Below are positions 23,776-32,812 of a stretch of DNA of 39,962 bases, piece after piece. Under the pieces are notes generated by a model. That model searched no databases. It was given only the letters and a program-made list of their open reading frames with translations, and had not been told where the DNA came from. Position 1 is the first letter of the stretch. Every line of letters starts with the position of its first letter. The stretch is taken from assembly GCA_947453415.1 (NCBI GenBank), contig CANGGG010000025.1, positions 1 to 39,962 of the forward strand, written 5' to 3'. The stretch is from Bacteroidota bacterium. GTDB taxonomy: Bacteria > Bacteroidota > Bacteroidia > UKL13-3. The position numbers and the translations under genes were made by a program.

Positions 23776-23808
23776 ATATCACTTAATCAATAAATGACTA
23801 AGTGATAT
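23776..23808 (-). other. Hairpin between the cargo and PorV-like genes
   Basis: ATATCACTTA (23776-23785) and TAAGTGATAT (23799-23808) form a perfect 10-bp stem with a 13-nt loop. On the minus strand the following T tract is short and broken (TTTAT), so it may attenuate or stabilise the message but not end it fully. On the plus strand a T-rich tract follows, but no plus-strand gene lies upstream. Confidence 0.6.
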
Positions 23809-23821
23809 CGTTTTTGTTTTA

Positions 23822-26800
23822 TTAAAATGAATCAAAATCAGCTGGGCGCATTACACCAAACCATTTTATAATTCTTTCACCAATTCCAGGAGCTTCTACA
23901 TGTATTAAATATACGCCACTTGATACTGGAACATTTGCGTCATTACGTAAGTTCCACTCAATGTATGTTTTGGAATCATCGTCTTTGTTAATTCTACGAA
24001 CTAAGAATCCATTTTGAGTATAAATAGAAACAGTACATTTTTTTGGAGTATTAATAATTTTAACCCTGTTATCTAAAGCATTTCCTGGATCTTCATAACC
24101 ACTATAAGCATAGTAAGGATTAGGAGAAACATTGATCATATCCATTGCTTTATTACCTGCCGTTTTATCGTTAATTTGAGGTGCAATACTTGCTGTGTTA
24201 AATTCATATAATGGTTGACCCGCATTCATTAAAGGCGTATCAATATTATTTGTGTATTTTGCAAAAGGACGTTTTACTCTTAATTTTACAACGGCTTCAT
24301 TTGGAACTATACCATCTGCCATTGAACTTAATTTTGAAGTAAATGAAAGCATTGGCATGGTAACCCACATAAATTGTGATAAGAAATAACGTTTTTTCAA
24401 TTGATTTGGATCTTCAGAAGGACTATTTACAGCCATTAATGTATTATAGTTAGCGCAACCATCATATTTAGGGCCTTTGTAAAGAACATTAGAACCAATT
24501 TTAAGTTCTTTTGCTCCCATGATATAAACGTGATGTTTTCCACCAAATGAAGGAATAGCATTATTTGAAAATTTATCAAAGAAACTATTGGTAGGATTCC
24601 AAATCATATCAGCACCATTTTCTGTTGGTAATGATGAATCTTCGCCAAAAACAATATTTAATCTTTCGCCAGTTTCTACATTTATAGCATAACCTGGAAA
24701 CCAACTTAAACCATAGCTACCTGGTATTTGTTTACCGTCTTTATCTACTGAAAGTGAATACCTGATATTACCTTTGGCAACATTTCCAATATTTTGCTCT
24801 CTGTTTTCACCCATTTCCAAAACGATACATTGTGACCATTTGCTTTTATCATTTGTAAATACAACATCCACACCTTGTAAAGTAGACAAAGGATTGTCTT
24901 CAGATATTTGGTTGGTATTAGGAGTTAAACTAAGTCCAGGACCATAACTACTTGTATATTGATTTGTAGCAGTTTTTGTTAAAGTAGCTTTTGCAGCTAA
25001 TTCAAAAGGAGCCCATGTTCCACCTAATATATTTCCAAATTGTTTTCTAGGATCAATTGCTACTTTGCTACCACCAATTGATCTAAAATAATCATGTTCA
25101 CCCACATTTCCAAAATCTGGAGTTCCGGTATTACCTGATCTAATCCAATTAAAAGGAGGAATAGCAATCATACCATCTGGTACGCCTTGTAACCAGCGGT
25201 CTGTTGGGTCAGAAAATGTAATGGTACCATCTACAAAACCATTTGATAAATCTGTACTATTATTTGGATCACCGGGGGCGGCAACTTGACTCACAGTAAC
25301 TGATAAACCTAATTCTTCAAAAATTTGTTCATTATTTAATTCTAAATTTCTTTTACCTAAAAAAGTATCATTAGTAATTGTATTTACAATATACCACCTA
25401 GCATTTGCTCTTGAAAGAGAATCACTTAATTTGGAATTTGCTGAATTATCATTAATAAATAATCTAAAATCTGATAAAGGAACTTTAAATGGATTTACTA
25501 CTTTAATAATAACAGGACCTTGACCTTCTACATATTTTGGTTTTTTAGAAAAATATGGAGCTGCTAAAGCTTCTTCTATCGATTGTTTTGATAAATTTAA
25601 AAAGTTACCGCTGTTTCCAATTCCTTCAACTCTTGTTAAAGCAGGACCACTTGTATAACTACCATTTAATTGAGTTCCCTGTTGGTGACCATATGATAAG
25701 TGAGGGGTGCAAGTTATAATTACAGGTTTAGAACCTGATAAATATTGTAAAGCTTCATCTACACAATTAGTTACAGCAGCATATGGAACAATTAAGAAAT
25801 GGTAGTTTTTATAGTTTACCAAAGTTTGATCTGATTCAATTGAAAACACATCACGTGTTATTTGGAAAGAATGACGGATGCCTTTGTCTTCACCATTCAC
25901 CATTATTTTCTTCACATTTCCTAAATCTGGATCATTTACTATATTAACTATAAAACCAATACCATCTTGTAAATCGCATTGTGCAACTAACCTAGCTTGA
26001 TCTCTGTCAGAGAAATCACTTGGCGTAGTAGGTATTTTAAGTTGGTAAATTTGGTAACCTTGGAATTTATAGTCAGTTGAATCAGTGCATAAACCTGATA
26101 CTTTTGCTTTAAAAGCTTCTGGTTTTTCAGCATTGATAATATTAATTACTAATTCGCGGTTCAATTCAGTAATTTTTACTGCGTTGTCATCAAATTCTGG
26201 TCCTCTTAAAATTTTGAAATTATTTTTAAATAAAACAGTTGCTTTATCACTTGCTTCTTTTAATAAATTAAATGAACCAGTAGCACCACCAGTAGTAGCT
26301 CTTGACCAAACTACTCCAATTGTAACTCTATTAACTGCGCCTGGCAATAATTTAAATGAACCAGCAGTTTGTAAAAAACGTCTATCAGCAGGAGTATTTC
26401 CGGCAATTCTTTCAGTCCATGCAGCTCTTTTTCCAGGATCGGTAGAACCAGGGAACATATAACTAGCAGTATCAGAACCACCTCTACCATTACCACCATA
26501 AGTAATTTGTTGTCCATCTTTCCAACGGCCATTTAAATAATTCCAGTAATGTGCAGGATTAGAAGGATTTCCTTGTTGAGATTGGTTGTTATCATAATAT
26601 ACAAATTTTGTTAAACCAATTTGTTTCCCATTTTCATTTAAAGGACCTTCAAAAAAGTTGACTCCAATACTAGGTGGATTTAATCCATAACCTAAAATAC
26701 CTTCATCATTATCGTCACCATTATAGCAAATTCCTAAATTTCTTTTTACATCACATTCAACATAATCATCTATATAATTACCTAAATCAGGATCAACCCA

Positions 26801-27685
26801 TTGGCCAAAAACACAGCTATCAATAATTTCAGTACCTCTATTTATAATAGTAGTTTTATAAAAAGTCATATTATTTACTTCGTCATTGGTAGCAAAACCA
26901 AATGCTTGTAATCTAAATTCTAAGTTTAAAGGCAAACCTTGAGTTTCAGTATGAATATTTCCTTTGTCATTATAACAAATAAACATCATTTGATCAGGGA
27001 TAGAAGCCAAGCCAGCCTCTCCTTGATTGAAAGTAGGATAATCACCTTCATCGTAGCTATAAACTCCATCATTATTTGCATCAAAAAATGGTGCTAAAAA
27101 CTTAGCCTCACCAGTACTTCCGTTTCCTGGCCATTGTTGGATATCAACGGGAGCGTTTAAAGGATCACCGTCAATATGAGCAGCAATTTGAGAACGTGTT
27201 ACAGTCCAAACTTTATCAAAAGTTTTACATCTATCGGCAGAAATACTAGCGGAACCATCAATTTGTAATGGACCTGGATAAAAATCGTTACCAGTTTGAC
27301 GATACGTTTGTGCTGCTAATCTTAAATTTCCTTGTGTGATTCCACCAATCCAAAGTGCTCCTGAAAACAAAGAGTTTTTAGCTACTTGACCTGTTTGAAC
27401 TTTAGGAACTTCGTAACGGGCGTTACTTAAATTCCACCACATGTCACCACCATTTAATATAATGGTTCTAACATTGTTTATAGAAAGTTCTTTTTGAGCA
27501 GTTGCTGGTAAGCAACCAGCGCCCATTTTAGATAATGGATTACTTGATTTAAATGAAGGATTTTCGTTAGCTGATTTACCCGCTAAATTTCCTTTTCCAA
27601 TATTTTCACGTGCTTGAAGATTTAAACAAAATCCTAAAGCACTTAAAAATAATGCTGCTGTTTTTATATTTTTAAAGTTTAACAT
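23822..27685 (-). CDS. Large exported protein with T9SS-like C-terminal domain
   Basis: A 1287-residue secreted protein that I recognise only as a Bacteroidota family of unknown role. An N-terminal signal peptide (about 1-25) is followed by MWWNLSNARYEVP (82-94) and LFSGALWIGG (106-115), then FDANNDGVYSYDEGDYP (201-217), which has the spacing of a calcium-binding loop. The middle (about 230-1150) is beta-rich with many Asn, Gly and Pro and alludes to several Ig-like units. The last 100 residues resemble a type A sorting domain: NVSPNPYYAYSGYED, VSIYTQNGFLVRRI, SSGVYLIHVEAPG. After the final strand GERIIKWFGV there is an extra MRPADFDSF tail. It starts 18 bp after the receptor gene stop and precedes a PorV-like gene, so it is probably the cargo of that pair. 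Confidence 0.8.
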   Translation of the reverse strand: MLNFKNIKTAALFLSALGFCLNLQARENIGKGNLAGKSANENPSFKSSNPLSKMGAGCLPATAQKELSINNVRTIILNGGDMWWNLSNARYEVPKVQTGQVAKNSLFSGALWIGGITQGNLRLAAQTYRQTGNDFYPGPLQIDGSASISADRCKTFDKVWTVTRSQIAAHIDGDPLNAPVDIQQWPGNGSTGEAKFLAPFFDANNDGVYSYDEGDYPTFNQGEAGLASIPDQMMFICYNDKGNIHTETQGLPLNLEFRLQAFGFATNDEVNNMTFYKTTIINRGTEIIDSCVFGQWVDPDLGNYIDDYVECDVKRNLGICYNGDDNDEGILGYGLNPPSIGVNFFEGPLNENGKQIGLTKFVYYDNNQSQQGNPSNPAHYWNYLNGRWKDGQQITYGGNGRGGSDTASYMFPGSTDPGKRAAWTERIAGNTPADRRFLQTAGSFKLLPGAVNRVTIGVVWSRATTGGATGSFNLLKEASDKATVLFKNNFKILRGPEFDDNAVKITELNRELVINIINAEKPEAFKAKVSGLCTDSTDYKFQGYQIYQLKIPTTPSDFSDRDQARLVAQCDLQDGIGFIVNIVNDPDLGNVKKIMVNGEDKGIRHSFQITRDVFSIESDQTLVNYKNYHFLIVPYAAVTNCVDEALQYLSGSKPVIITCTPHLSYGHQQGTQLNGSYTSGPALTRVEGIGNSGNFLNLSKQSIEEALAAPYFSKKPKYVEGQGPVIIKVVNPFKVPLSDFRLFINDNSANSKLSDSLSRANARWYIVNTITNDTFLGKRNLELNNEQIFEELGLSVTVSQVAAPGDPNNSTDLSNGFVDGTITFSDPTDRWLQGVPDGMIAIPPFNWIRSGNTGTPDFGNVGEHDYFRSIGGSKVAIDPRKQFGNILGGTWAPFELAAKATLTKTATNQYTSSYGPGLSLTPNTNQISEDNPLSTLQGVDVVFTNDKSKWSQCIVLEMGENREQNIGNVAKGNIRYSLSVDKDGKQIPGSYGLSWFPGYAINVETGERLNIVFGEDSSLPTENGADMIWNPTNSFFDKFSNNAIPSFGGKHHVYIMGAKELKIGSNVLYKGPKYDGCANYNTLMAVNSPSEDPNQLKKRYFLSQFMWVTMPMLSFTSKLSSMADGIVPNEAVVKLRVKRPFAKYTNNIDTPLMNAGQPLYEFNTASIAPQINDKTAGNKAMDMINVSPNPYYAYSGYEDPGNALDNRVKIINTPKKCTVSIYTQNGFLVRRINKDDDSKTYIEWNLRNDANVPVSSGVYLIHVEAPGIGERIIKWFGVMRPADFDSF

Positions 27686-27703
27686 AAATTATTTTTTTTC
27701 TTT

Positions 27704-30700
27704 TTAAAACTGAACTGAAATTCCAATACGTGTTAAGCGTGGTAATAAAAATCTGTCAGAGTTTACCATTCTTGTATTATATAAGTCAACAAATGATTGA
27801 GCATTGGTTGCAGTTCTAATTTGATCGGCTGCAAACGGTGAACTTAAATAACCATCGCTGTATGCGCTACCTGTGTATCTATAAACACTTGTTACATTTG
27901 CAGCATTTAATAAATTAGTAACAGTTAGGAATACACGCATGCGATATTCTTTAACTTTAGCTCCTGCATTACCATTTTTAATGGTAAAGTTTTTATCAAT
28001 GTTAATATCCACATTAAACTGAGCTGGTAAATTAGCTCCATTTGGTGTTCCTTTAATTGAACTTCTAGTAGCTGCTCCCGATTGTGCATCTGGTGTAGCA
28101 GTTAAGTTTTGAGTATAAGGGCGACCAGAATATGCTGAGAAAATAAAATTACAACCAGCATTTTCCAATATTTTTTTACCACCAATAATAGGACCATCAT
28201 ATTTTTTACCATCTTTATAATGGAAATCAAAATTGGTTTTAAAAGTATGACGAGTGTCAAAATCTAAGGGGAAAATTGTTCTAGTATTTGGCAAACCAGC
28301 TTGAATTAAAGCAGAACTTGATGAAATATTTGAACCTGAACCATCGGCAAACTGTAAATTATAATTTGCATCAATATTTACATTTCCCATGTCAATTAAT
28401 TTATACTCTAAACCTACAGACTTAACAGTTGAAAAATCTATATTTCCTACAGTAGTATAAGTATTTGGCCAAGCTTGAATAAAGCTATATAATTGAGTCA
28501 TGTTTCTATTTTCCCTGTAAGTAGCAATTAAACCAATGGCTGAGTTTTTACCAATTTGTTGACGGAAACCAATTTCATAAGCAGTTACTTGTGTCATTTT
28601 CAAATCAGGATTTGCAATAATGCCTGTTAATCTGTTTGATAAGTAAAAATAATCATCAATTTGAGCAACATTTCCACCTGGTCTTTGATTTAAAATATCG
28701 TAAGTACCATAGAATTGAGAAGAAGTATTAATAGGGAAAGAGAACCAAACACGAGGTGAAATTTTTACATCTGGCACGTAATCTTTAAAAGAAGCTGCTG
28801 TTGGTACTTTTGGACTTTTAGCATCCGCAACATAAGGAATATTTTGACTAGTTCCAGCTGCACGTTGAATAGCTGCTGGATCTGAAACAGGGTTACCGTT
28901 TTTGTCATACCAATTATTACCATTTCTAAATCCGGCTACACCATAAGTATTTGAGCTAAAATTATCTGTGTTAATATATACTTTCCAATCGTCTTGAACT
29001 ACCGAAGGAATTGCATCTTTTTCTATTTTCAAAGAACCTGCTGCAGCAGTTCTAATTTCTCCTGCCGATAAAATTGGAACCATTGAATAAGGATCACGTA
29101 ATACTAATTGATTTGCATCAAATCTTTCAACACGTAAACCAACGCGTAAAATTAAATCTTTGAATTGGAATTTATCTTGAATCCAAGCTGCAGCATATAT
29201 TGGCTGATAAGCTCCTAAGATTCTGTTTTTGAAAAATTCATTAATTCCAGGTTTACCTGATACTTCGTTTCCTAAATGGTCATAACCAAAATAACCAACA
29301 TACGAATTTCCATTATTTAATAAATCATTTGCCGAAAACATATTTAAATTATACGTTCCAGGTGAATATGAATTTACATCAAGATAAGTTTGACTTGTAA
29401 TTGGGTTTCCATTATTATCTGTAGCATTAGTACTAATTAATTTATCTCTTAAATTTTTATCAAATTCAGTTTGATCAGCAGCTACTATTCTTCTGTCGAA
29501 AGTAATGGTATCTTGAAAAACTCCATTGGCATCAAACTTTGCATAACCAATTGAATCTAAACCTGAGAATTGGCGATTTGCTAATAATGGCATTAAGTTC
29601 CATAAGTTACCAGCTGCTAATGAGTAATTTCTTTGAATACGTTGTTCGTAAGTTAGTCCAAATTGCAAATTATGTTTTGCTTTTAAGTTTCTACGAGGAG
29701 CAATGGTGGCATTTGATTCAATATAAACAATATAGTTTTCAAATAAACTTTTTGAATATCCTGTTTGAATATCACCTACATTTCCCCACATACCTGAATA
29801 TATTGAGAGTGGATCATCACCATTTTGCAAAGCACCCAAACCTCTTAAAGGAGCAAAGTTTGCAAAATTATCGGCACCATAAAAGTTTAAGAATGCTTGC
29901 GTGTAATTTCCTCTTACAGTATTAAAGTCAGCTTTGGTAAAACGGAAAGCAGTATCTCTAAAACCAGTTTGACGGGTATAACCAGTTAAGAAAAGTTGTT
30001 TGCCATCTTTTAAAGTAATAGTATCAACTGGTGATTGAAATCCTTTTCTAATATTGGTATAAGCAGGTGCATTATAAGTTTTAAACTTTCCTACATAACC
30101 ATATTTAAAAAAGTCCTTGCCATTATTAGGATCAAATGTTTCAGAGAAGTTACGTTCGTAACTAACCCTAACAGTATAATAAGCATCCGAAATTTTTACA
30201 CCCTTAGTAATAGCAGCTTCTAATCTGGCTTTAGTAGTATCTTCTTTTTTATTAAACATTTGGGTAAACTGTAAATAAGTTACCGTTCTATATCCTTGCG
30301 AAACTGAATTGTTTGCAGTATTTAAAAGAGAAGCATAGCTATTCCAATTATTTTGATTGAAAAAATTATAAATATAACCTAATTTTACGTTTATATTATT
30401 ACTTGGTTGGTAGTTAAAATTACCACTAGCACTTACATTATAACCAGAAGCATTTACACGATAATCTGTTTTTTCTAAATCGCTTTTTCTTAAAAATTCA
30501 CCCGCTGGAACCAATGAACCTAATGCATTTGGTCGAACAGGAGTTGCCTCTATTTCTTTCATTTTGGCATCTTTCACTTTATACATATCTACAGCGGGTA
30601 AACCACCGTCTAATGCATAAGCAGCTCTAATTGAATTGGTAAATCCTATTAATATTTTTTCCCTATCTTTATTTCCTTTGTCTCTTAATAAAATTGGACC

Positions 30701-31471
30701 AGATATAAATGAGGTAAATTCATTGTGGTTTGAATTATCTAAATAGCCATAAAAAGGACTTGAAGTTCTATATTCAAAAAAGCGAATCCATTGTTTGGTT
30801 GGCGCTTTGGTAGTAGCACTAATTGCTCCACCCGTAAAATCGCCATAAGAAGCAGGAGTTCCACTTGTAATAACTTCTAAATTTTCAATTGCGTTAGCAG
30901 GCAAACTAATTCCAGTTACCCTTACACCATCTATATAATAAGCAGTGTTTTCAGAACGTGAACCTGCAATATTTGGTGTTCCGCCTCCTCTTGAATCAAC
31001 TCCACGTTGGCTTCCAGCCAATGCATTGATATTTTGAGTTCCTTGTTTGTTTATATTTTTTAGTGTTTTTTGAGTCGGGTCATCAGGATCAATTAATTGA
31101 ACCTTATCCCTAATAGTTACTGGACCTAAATTGGTTTTATTACTTGGGCTTAAACTAAACGACCTATTAGTAATTTTGTTATCACCTTTAACCGGAATAT
31201 CTTCAGTTTTAGCTTTTTGGTATCCTGTTAATGAAATTGTTACATCGTAATTTCCTGCGGGAATAGCTGTAAATTCAAATTCCCCATCTTTATCGGTGTA
31301 TTTTGATTTTTTTATTCCTCCACCACCTTCTATGGTAACCAAAGCAAATTCTATCGGCTTTTTGGTGGTTTCATCGTTGACTTTGCCTGCAAGTGAACCC
31401 AAGTTTGACTGGGCCGTTGCAATAGCAGAAATGCCTATTAAGGCAGCTAGTAATAAATATATCCTTCTCAT
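27704..31471 (-). CDS. Large TonB-dependent receptor-like protein with carboxypeptidase-regulatory-like domain
   Basis: A 1255-residue outer-membrane protein, much larger than iron receptors (650-800) and beyond typical SusC (about 1000). Signal peptide is residues 1-21 (IATAQS). A carboxypeptidase-regulatory-like domain (about 25-105) has LAGKVNDETTKKPIEFALV and GNYDVTISLTGYQK. The plug-like region (about 130-225) has AGSQRGVDSRGGG, SENTAYYIDGVRV and ENLEVITSGTPASYGDFTGGAI. The rest is barrel with long loops, ending in RIGISVQF. No SusD partner is present; the two following genes are an exported protein and a PorV-like barrel. This suggests a role in surface assembly or export and not nutrient uptake, but that is inference. 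TACATTTG on the minus strand (31553-31546) could be the -7 box, about 75 nt upstream; a proper -33 is missing. Confidence 0.85.
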   Translation of the reverse strand: MRRIYLLLAALIGISAIATAQSNLGSLAGKVNDETTKKPIEFALVTIEGGGGIKKSKYTDKDGEFEFTAIPAGNYDVTISLTGYQKAKTEDIPVKGDNKITNRSFSLSPSNKTNLGPVTIRDKVQLIDPDDPTQKTLKNINKQGTQNINALAGSQRGVDSRGGGTPNIAGSRSENTAYYIDGVRVTGISLPANAIENLEVITSGTPASYGDFTGGAISATTKAPTKQWIRFFEYRTSSPFYGYLDNSNHNEFTSFISGPILLRDKGNKDREKILIGFTNSIRAAYALDGGLPAVDMYKVKDAKMKEIEATPVRPNALGSLVPAGEFLRKSDLEKTDYRVNASGYNVSASGNFNYQPSNNINVKLGYIYNFFNQNNWNSYASLLNTANNSVSQGYRTVTYLQFTQMFNKKEDTTKARLEAAITKGVKISDAYYTVRVSYERNFSETFDPNNGKDFFKYGYVGKFKTYNAPAYTNIRKGFQSPVDTITLKDGKQLFLTGYTRQTGFRDTAFRFTKADFNTVRGNYTQAFLNFYGADNFANFAPLRGLGALQNGDDPLSIYSGMWGNVGDIQTGYSKSLFENYIVYIESNATIAPRRNLKAKHNLQFGLTYEQRIQRNYSLAAGNLWNLMPLLANRQFSGLDSIGYAKFDANGVFQDTITFDRRIVAADQTEFDKNLRDKLISTNATDNNGNPITSQTYLDVNSYSPGTYNLNMFSANDLLNNGNSYVGYFGYDHLGNEVSGKPGINEFFKNRILGAYQPIYAAAWIQDKFQFKDLILRVGLRVERFDANQLVLRDPYSMVPILSAGEIRTAAAGSLKIEKDAIPSVVQDDWKVYINTDNFSSNTYGVAGFRNGNNWYDKNGNPVSDPAAIQRAAGTSQNIPYVADAKSPKVPTAASFKDYVPDVKISPRVWFSFPINTSSQFYGTYDILNQRPGGNVAQIDDYFYLSNRLTGIIANPDLKMTQVTAYEIGFRQQIGKNSAIGLIATYRENRNMTQLYSFIQAWPNTYTTVGNIDFSTVKSVGLEYKLIDMGNVNIDANYNLQFADGSGSNISSSSALIQAGLPNTRTIFPLDFDTRHTFKTNFDFHYKDGKKYDGPIIGGKKILENAGCNFIFSAYSGRPYTQNLTATPDAQSGAATRSSIKGTPNGANLPAQFNVDINIDKNFTIKNGNAGAKVKEYRMRVFLTVTNLLNAANVTSVYRYTGSAYSDGYLSSPFAADQIRTATNAQSFVDLYNTRMVNSDRFLLPRLTRIGISVQF

Positions 31472-31545
31472 GTAAATTTTTGTTACAAATTATAAATTGG
31501 ATTGAGTTTAAGTGCGGTAAATTAAATCGGTTTCGATTAATAAAT

Positions 31546-31553
31546 CAAATGTA
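31546..31553 (-). promoter_or_regulatory. Possible -7 element of the three-gene operon
   Basis: TACATTTG on the minus strand is a full match to TAnnTTTG. At the expected distance upstream the sequence is TTT/TTC and not TTG, so this is a weak call. Confidence 0.35.
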
Positions 31554-31587
31554 GAAGCAATTAACCGCTAAAGAAATTTTATTGTGC

Positions 31588-32514
31588 TTATTTTAAGTTA
31601 GTTAATTTTAAGAGTATGGATTGCGCAATTTTTTCATAACTCTCAAAAGTCCAACCGGCAATATGCGGTGATAAAACTACTTTTTTGTTGTTTATAAGGT
31701 AGTCAAAATCTTTTTGCTGTTGGTTGCTTAGTGTGGTTAATTTTTCGTTTTCAAGTACATCAAACGCGGCACCTAATACGATGTTATTGTTAATATATTC
31801 AATGGTTTCAGGCATATTTACCACCTCTCCCCTACACATATTTAACAGGTAAATTTTTTTCTTAAATTGACCCAAGAATTTACCGTTTACCATATTTTGG
31901 GTTTCGGAAGTTAGCGGCACATGAAGAGATAAAATATCGACTTTTTCAAAGATTTCGGCCAAATTTGCTTCTTGGGCATTTTGGTTAGAATAATTTTTTA
32001 AATATTTATCATAGGCCAAAACTTTCACATCAAAACCGGATAATTTTTTGGCAAAAGCCTTTCCTGTGTTTCCAAAACCAATAATTCCAATTGTTTTTCT
32101 GTTCAATTCTATTCCCCTATTTCCCTCACGGTCCCAAATTTTGTTTTGAACTTGGAAATTTGCAATATTGATGTTCCTAAATAAATTCAATAAAGCGCCT
32201 AAAGTAAATTCGCCAACCGCATCGGCATTGGCTTCGCCAGCATTGAAACAAATAATTTTTTGTTGCGCAGCAATGTTTAAATCAATATTGTCTAATCCAC
32301 TTCCTGCTCTGGCTATTATTTTTAAATTTTTAGCAGCCTCAAAAATTTCATTGTCAATGAGCGTTTTGGTTCTTAGCACCAACACCTCAAAAGGTGCAAT
32401 GAGTGCAATGATTTCTGCTCGGTTTATGTTTGGTAAATAAGTTACAGAATAACCAATTTCTTGTAAACCAGCAATTAGTAAGTCAGCTACATCGTCTATT
32501 ATTAAAACTTTCAC
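31588..32514 (-). CDS. D-2-hydroxyacid dehydrogenase, phosphoglycerate dehydrogenase-like
   Basis: Cytoplasmic NAD-dependent dehydrogenase of 308 residues, probably acting on a 2-hydroxy acid such as 3-phosphoglycerate (first step of serine synthesis). It shows RAGSGLDNID (69-78), the Rossmann loop GFGNTG (146-151), and the catalytic set R228 in MCRGEVVN, E257 or E255 in DVLENE, and H284 in LSPHIAGWT. It lacks the ACT regulatory domain found in longer SerA proteins, so feedback control by serine at that site is not expected. The first codon is GTG at 32514, since no ATG gives the N-terminal Rossmann-like strand MKVLIIDD. Substrate is inferred; a broader reductase role is possible. Confidence 0.88.
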   Translation of the reverse strand: MKVLIIDDVADLLIAGLQEIGYSVTYLPNINRAEIIALIAPFEVLVLRTKTLIDNEIFEAAKNLKIIARAGSGLDNIDLNIAAQQKIICFNAGEANADAVGEFTLGALLNLFRNINIANFQVQNKIWDREGNRGIELNRKTIGIIGFGNTGKAFAKKLSGFDVKVLAYDKYLKNYSNQNAQEANLAEIFEKVDILSLHVPLTSETQNMVNGKFLGQFKKKIYLLNMCRGEVVNMPETIEYINNNIVLGAAFDVLENEKLTTLSNQQQKDFDYLINNKKVVLSPHIAGWTFESYEKIAQSILLKLTNLK

Positions 32515-32525
32515 GGGTGCAATTA

Positions 32526-32577
32526 AGGTATTTTTGATTTAAACTTTGTCAAAGTCTTAAACTTTGACAAAATACCT
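32526..32577. repeat. Nested hairpin element
   Basis: TTTGTCAAAGT (32545-32555) pairs perfectly with ACTTTGACAAA (32561-32571), and an outer AGGTATTTT (32526-32534) with AAAATACCT (32569-32577). The arms share the words AAACTTTG/CAAAGT. It sits 12 bp upstream of the dehydrogenase start, between divergent genes. The remaining gap up to 32812 is AT-rich and shows nothing else firm. Confidence 0.75.
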
Positions 32578-32812
32578 GTAAAATATTTTTATCCCAGGTT
32601 GGTGTCCACATCAATCGAAAATATAATATTCCGCAATTTTTTTGAAATTTTTCACAGAAAACTCAGATAATTTAAAAAAAACAAAAATGCACTTTACTTA
32701 TTAAGTATGGAACAAAACTACTTTTTCAGTCAAAAATCTCCAAATCGGAAATCAAAAATCATTTAATACTCAACAAAAATCAATTTTTATTTCCTAATAT
32801 CGAAGCTTTAAT

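Noticed and set aside
26085-26462. 125-codon plus-strand frame within the T9SS-like cargo gene
   Set aside because: Antisense shadow of a long intact gene with no start signal or motif.
27704-31471. SusC of a polysaccharide utilisation locus
   Set aside because: No SusD, glycoside hydrolase or sensor gene nearby; the following genes are an exported protein and a PorV-like barrel.
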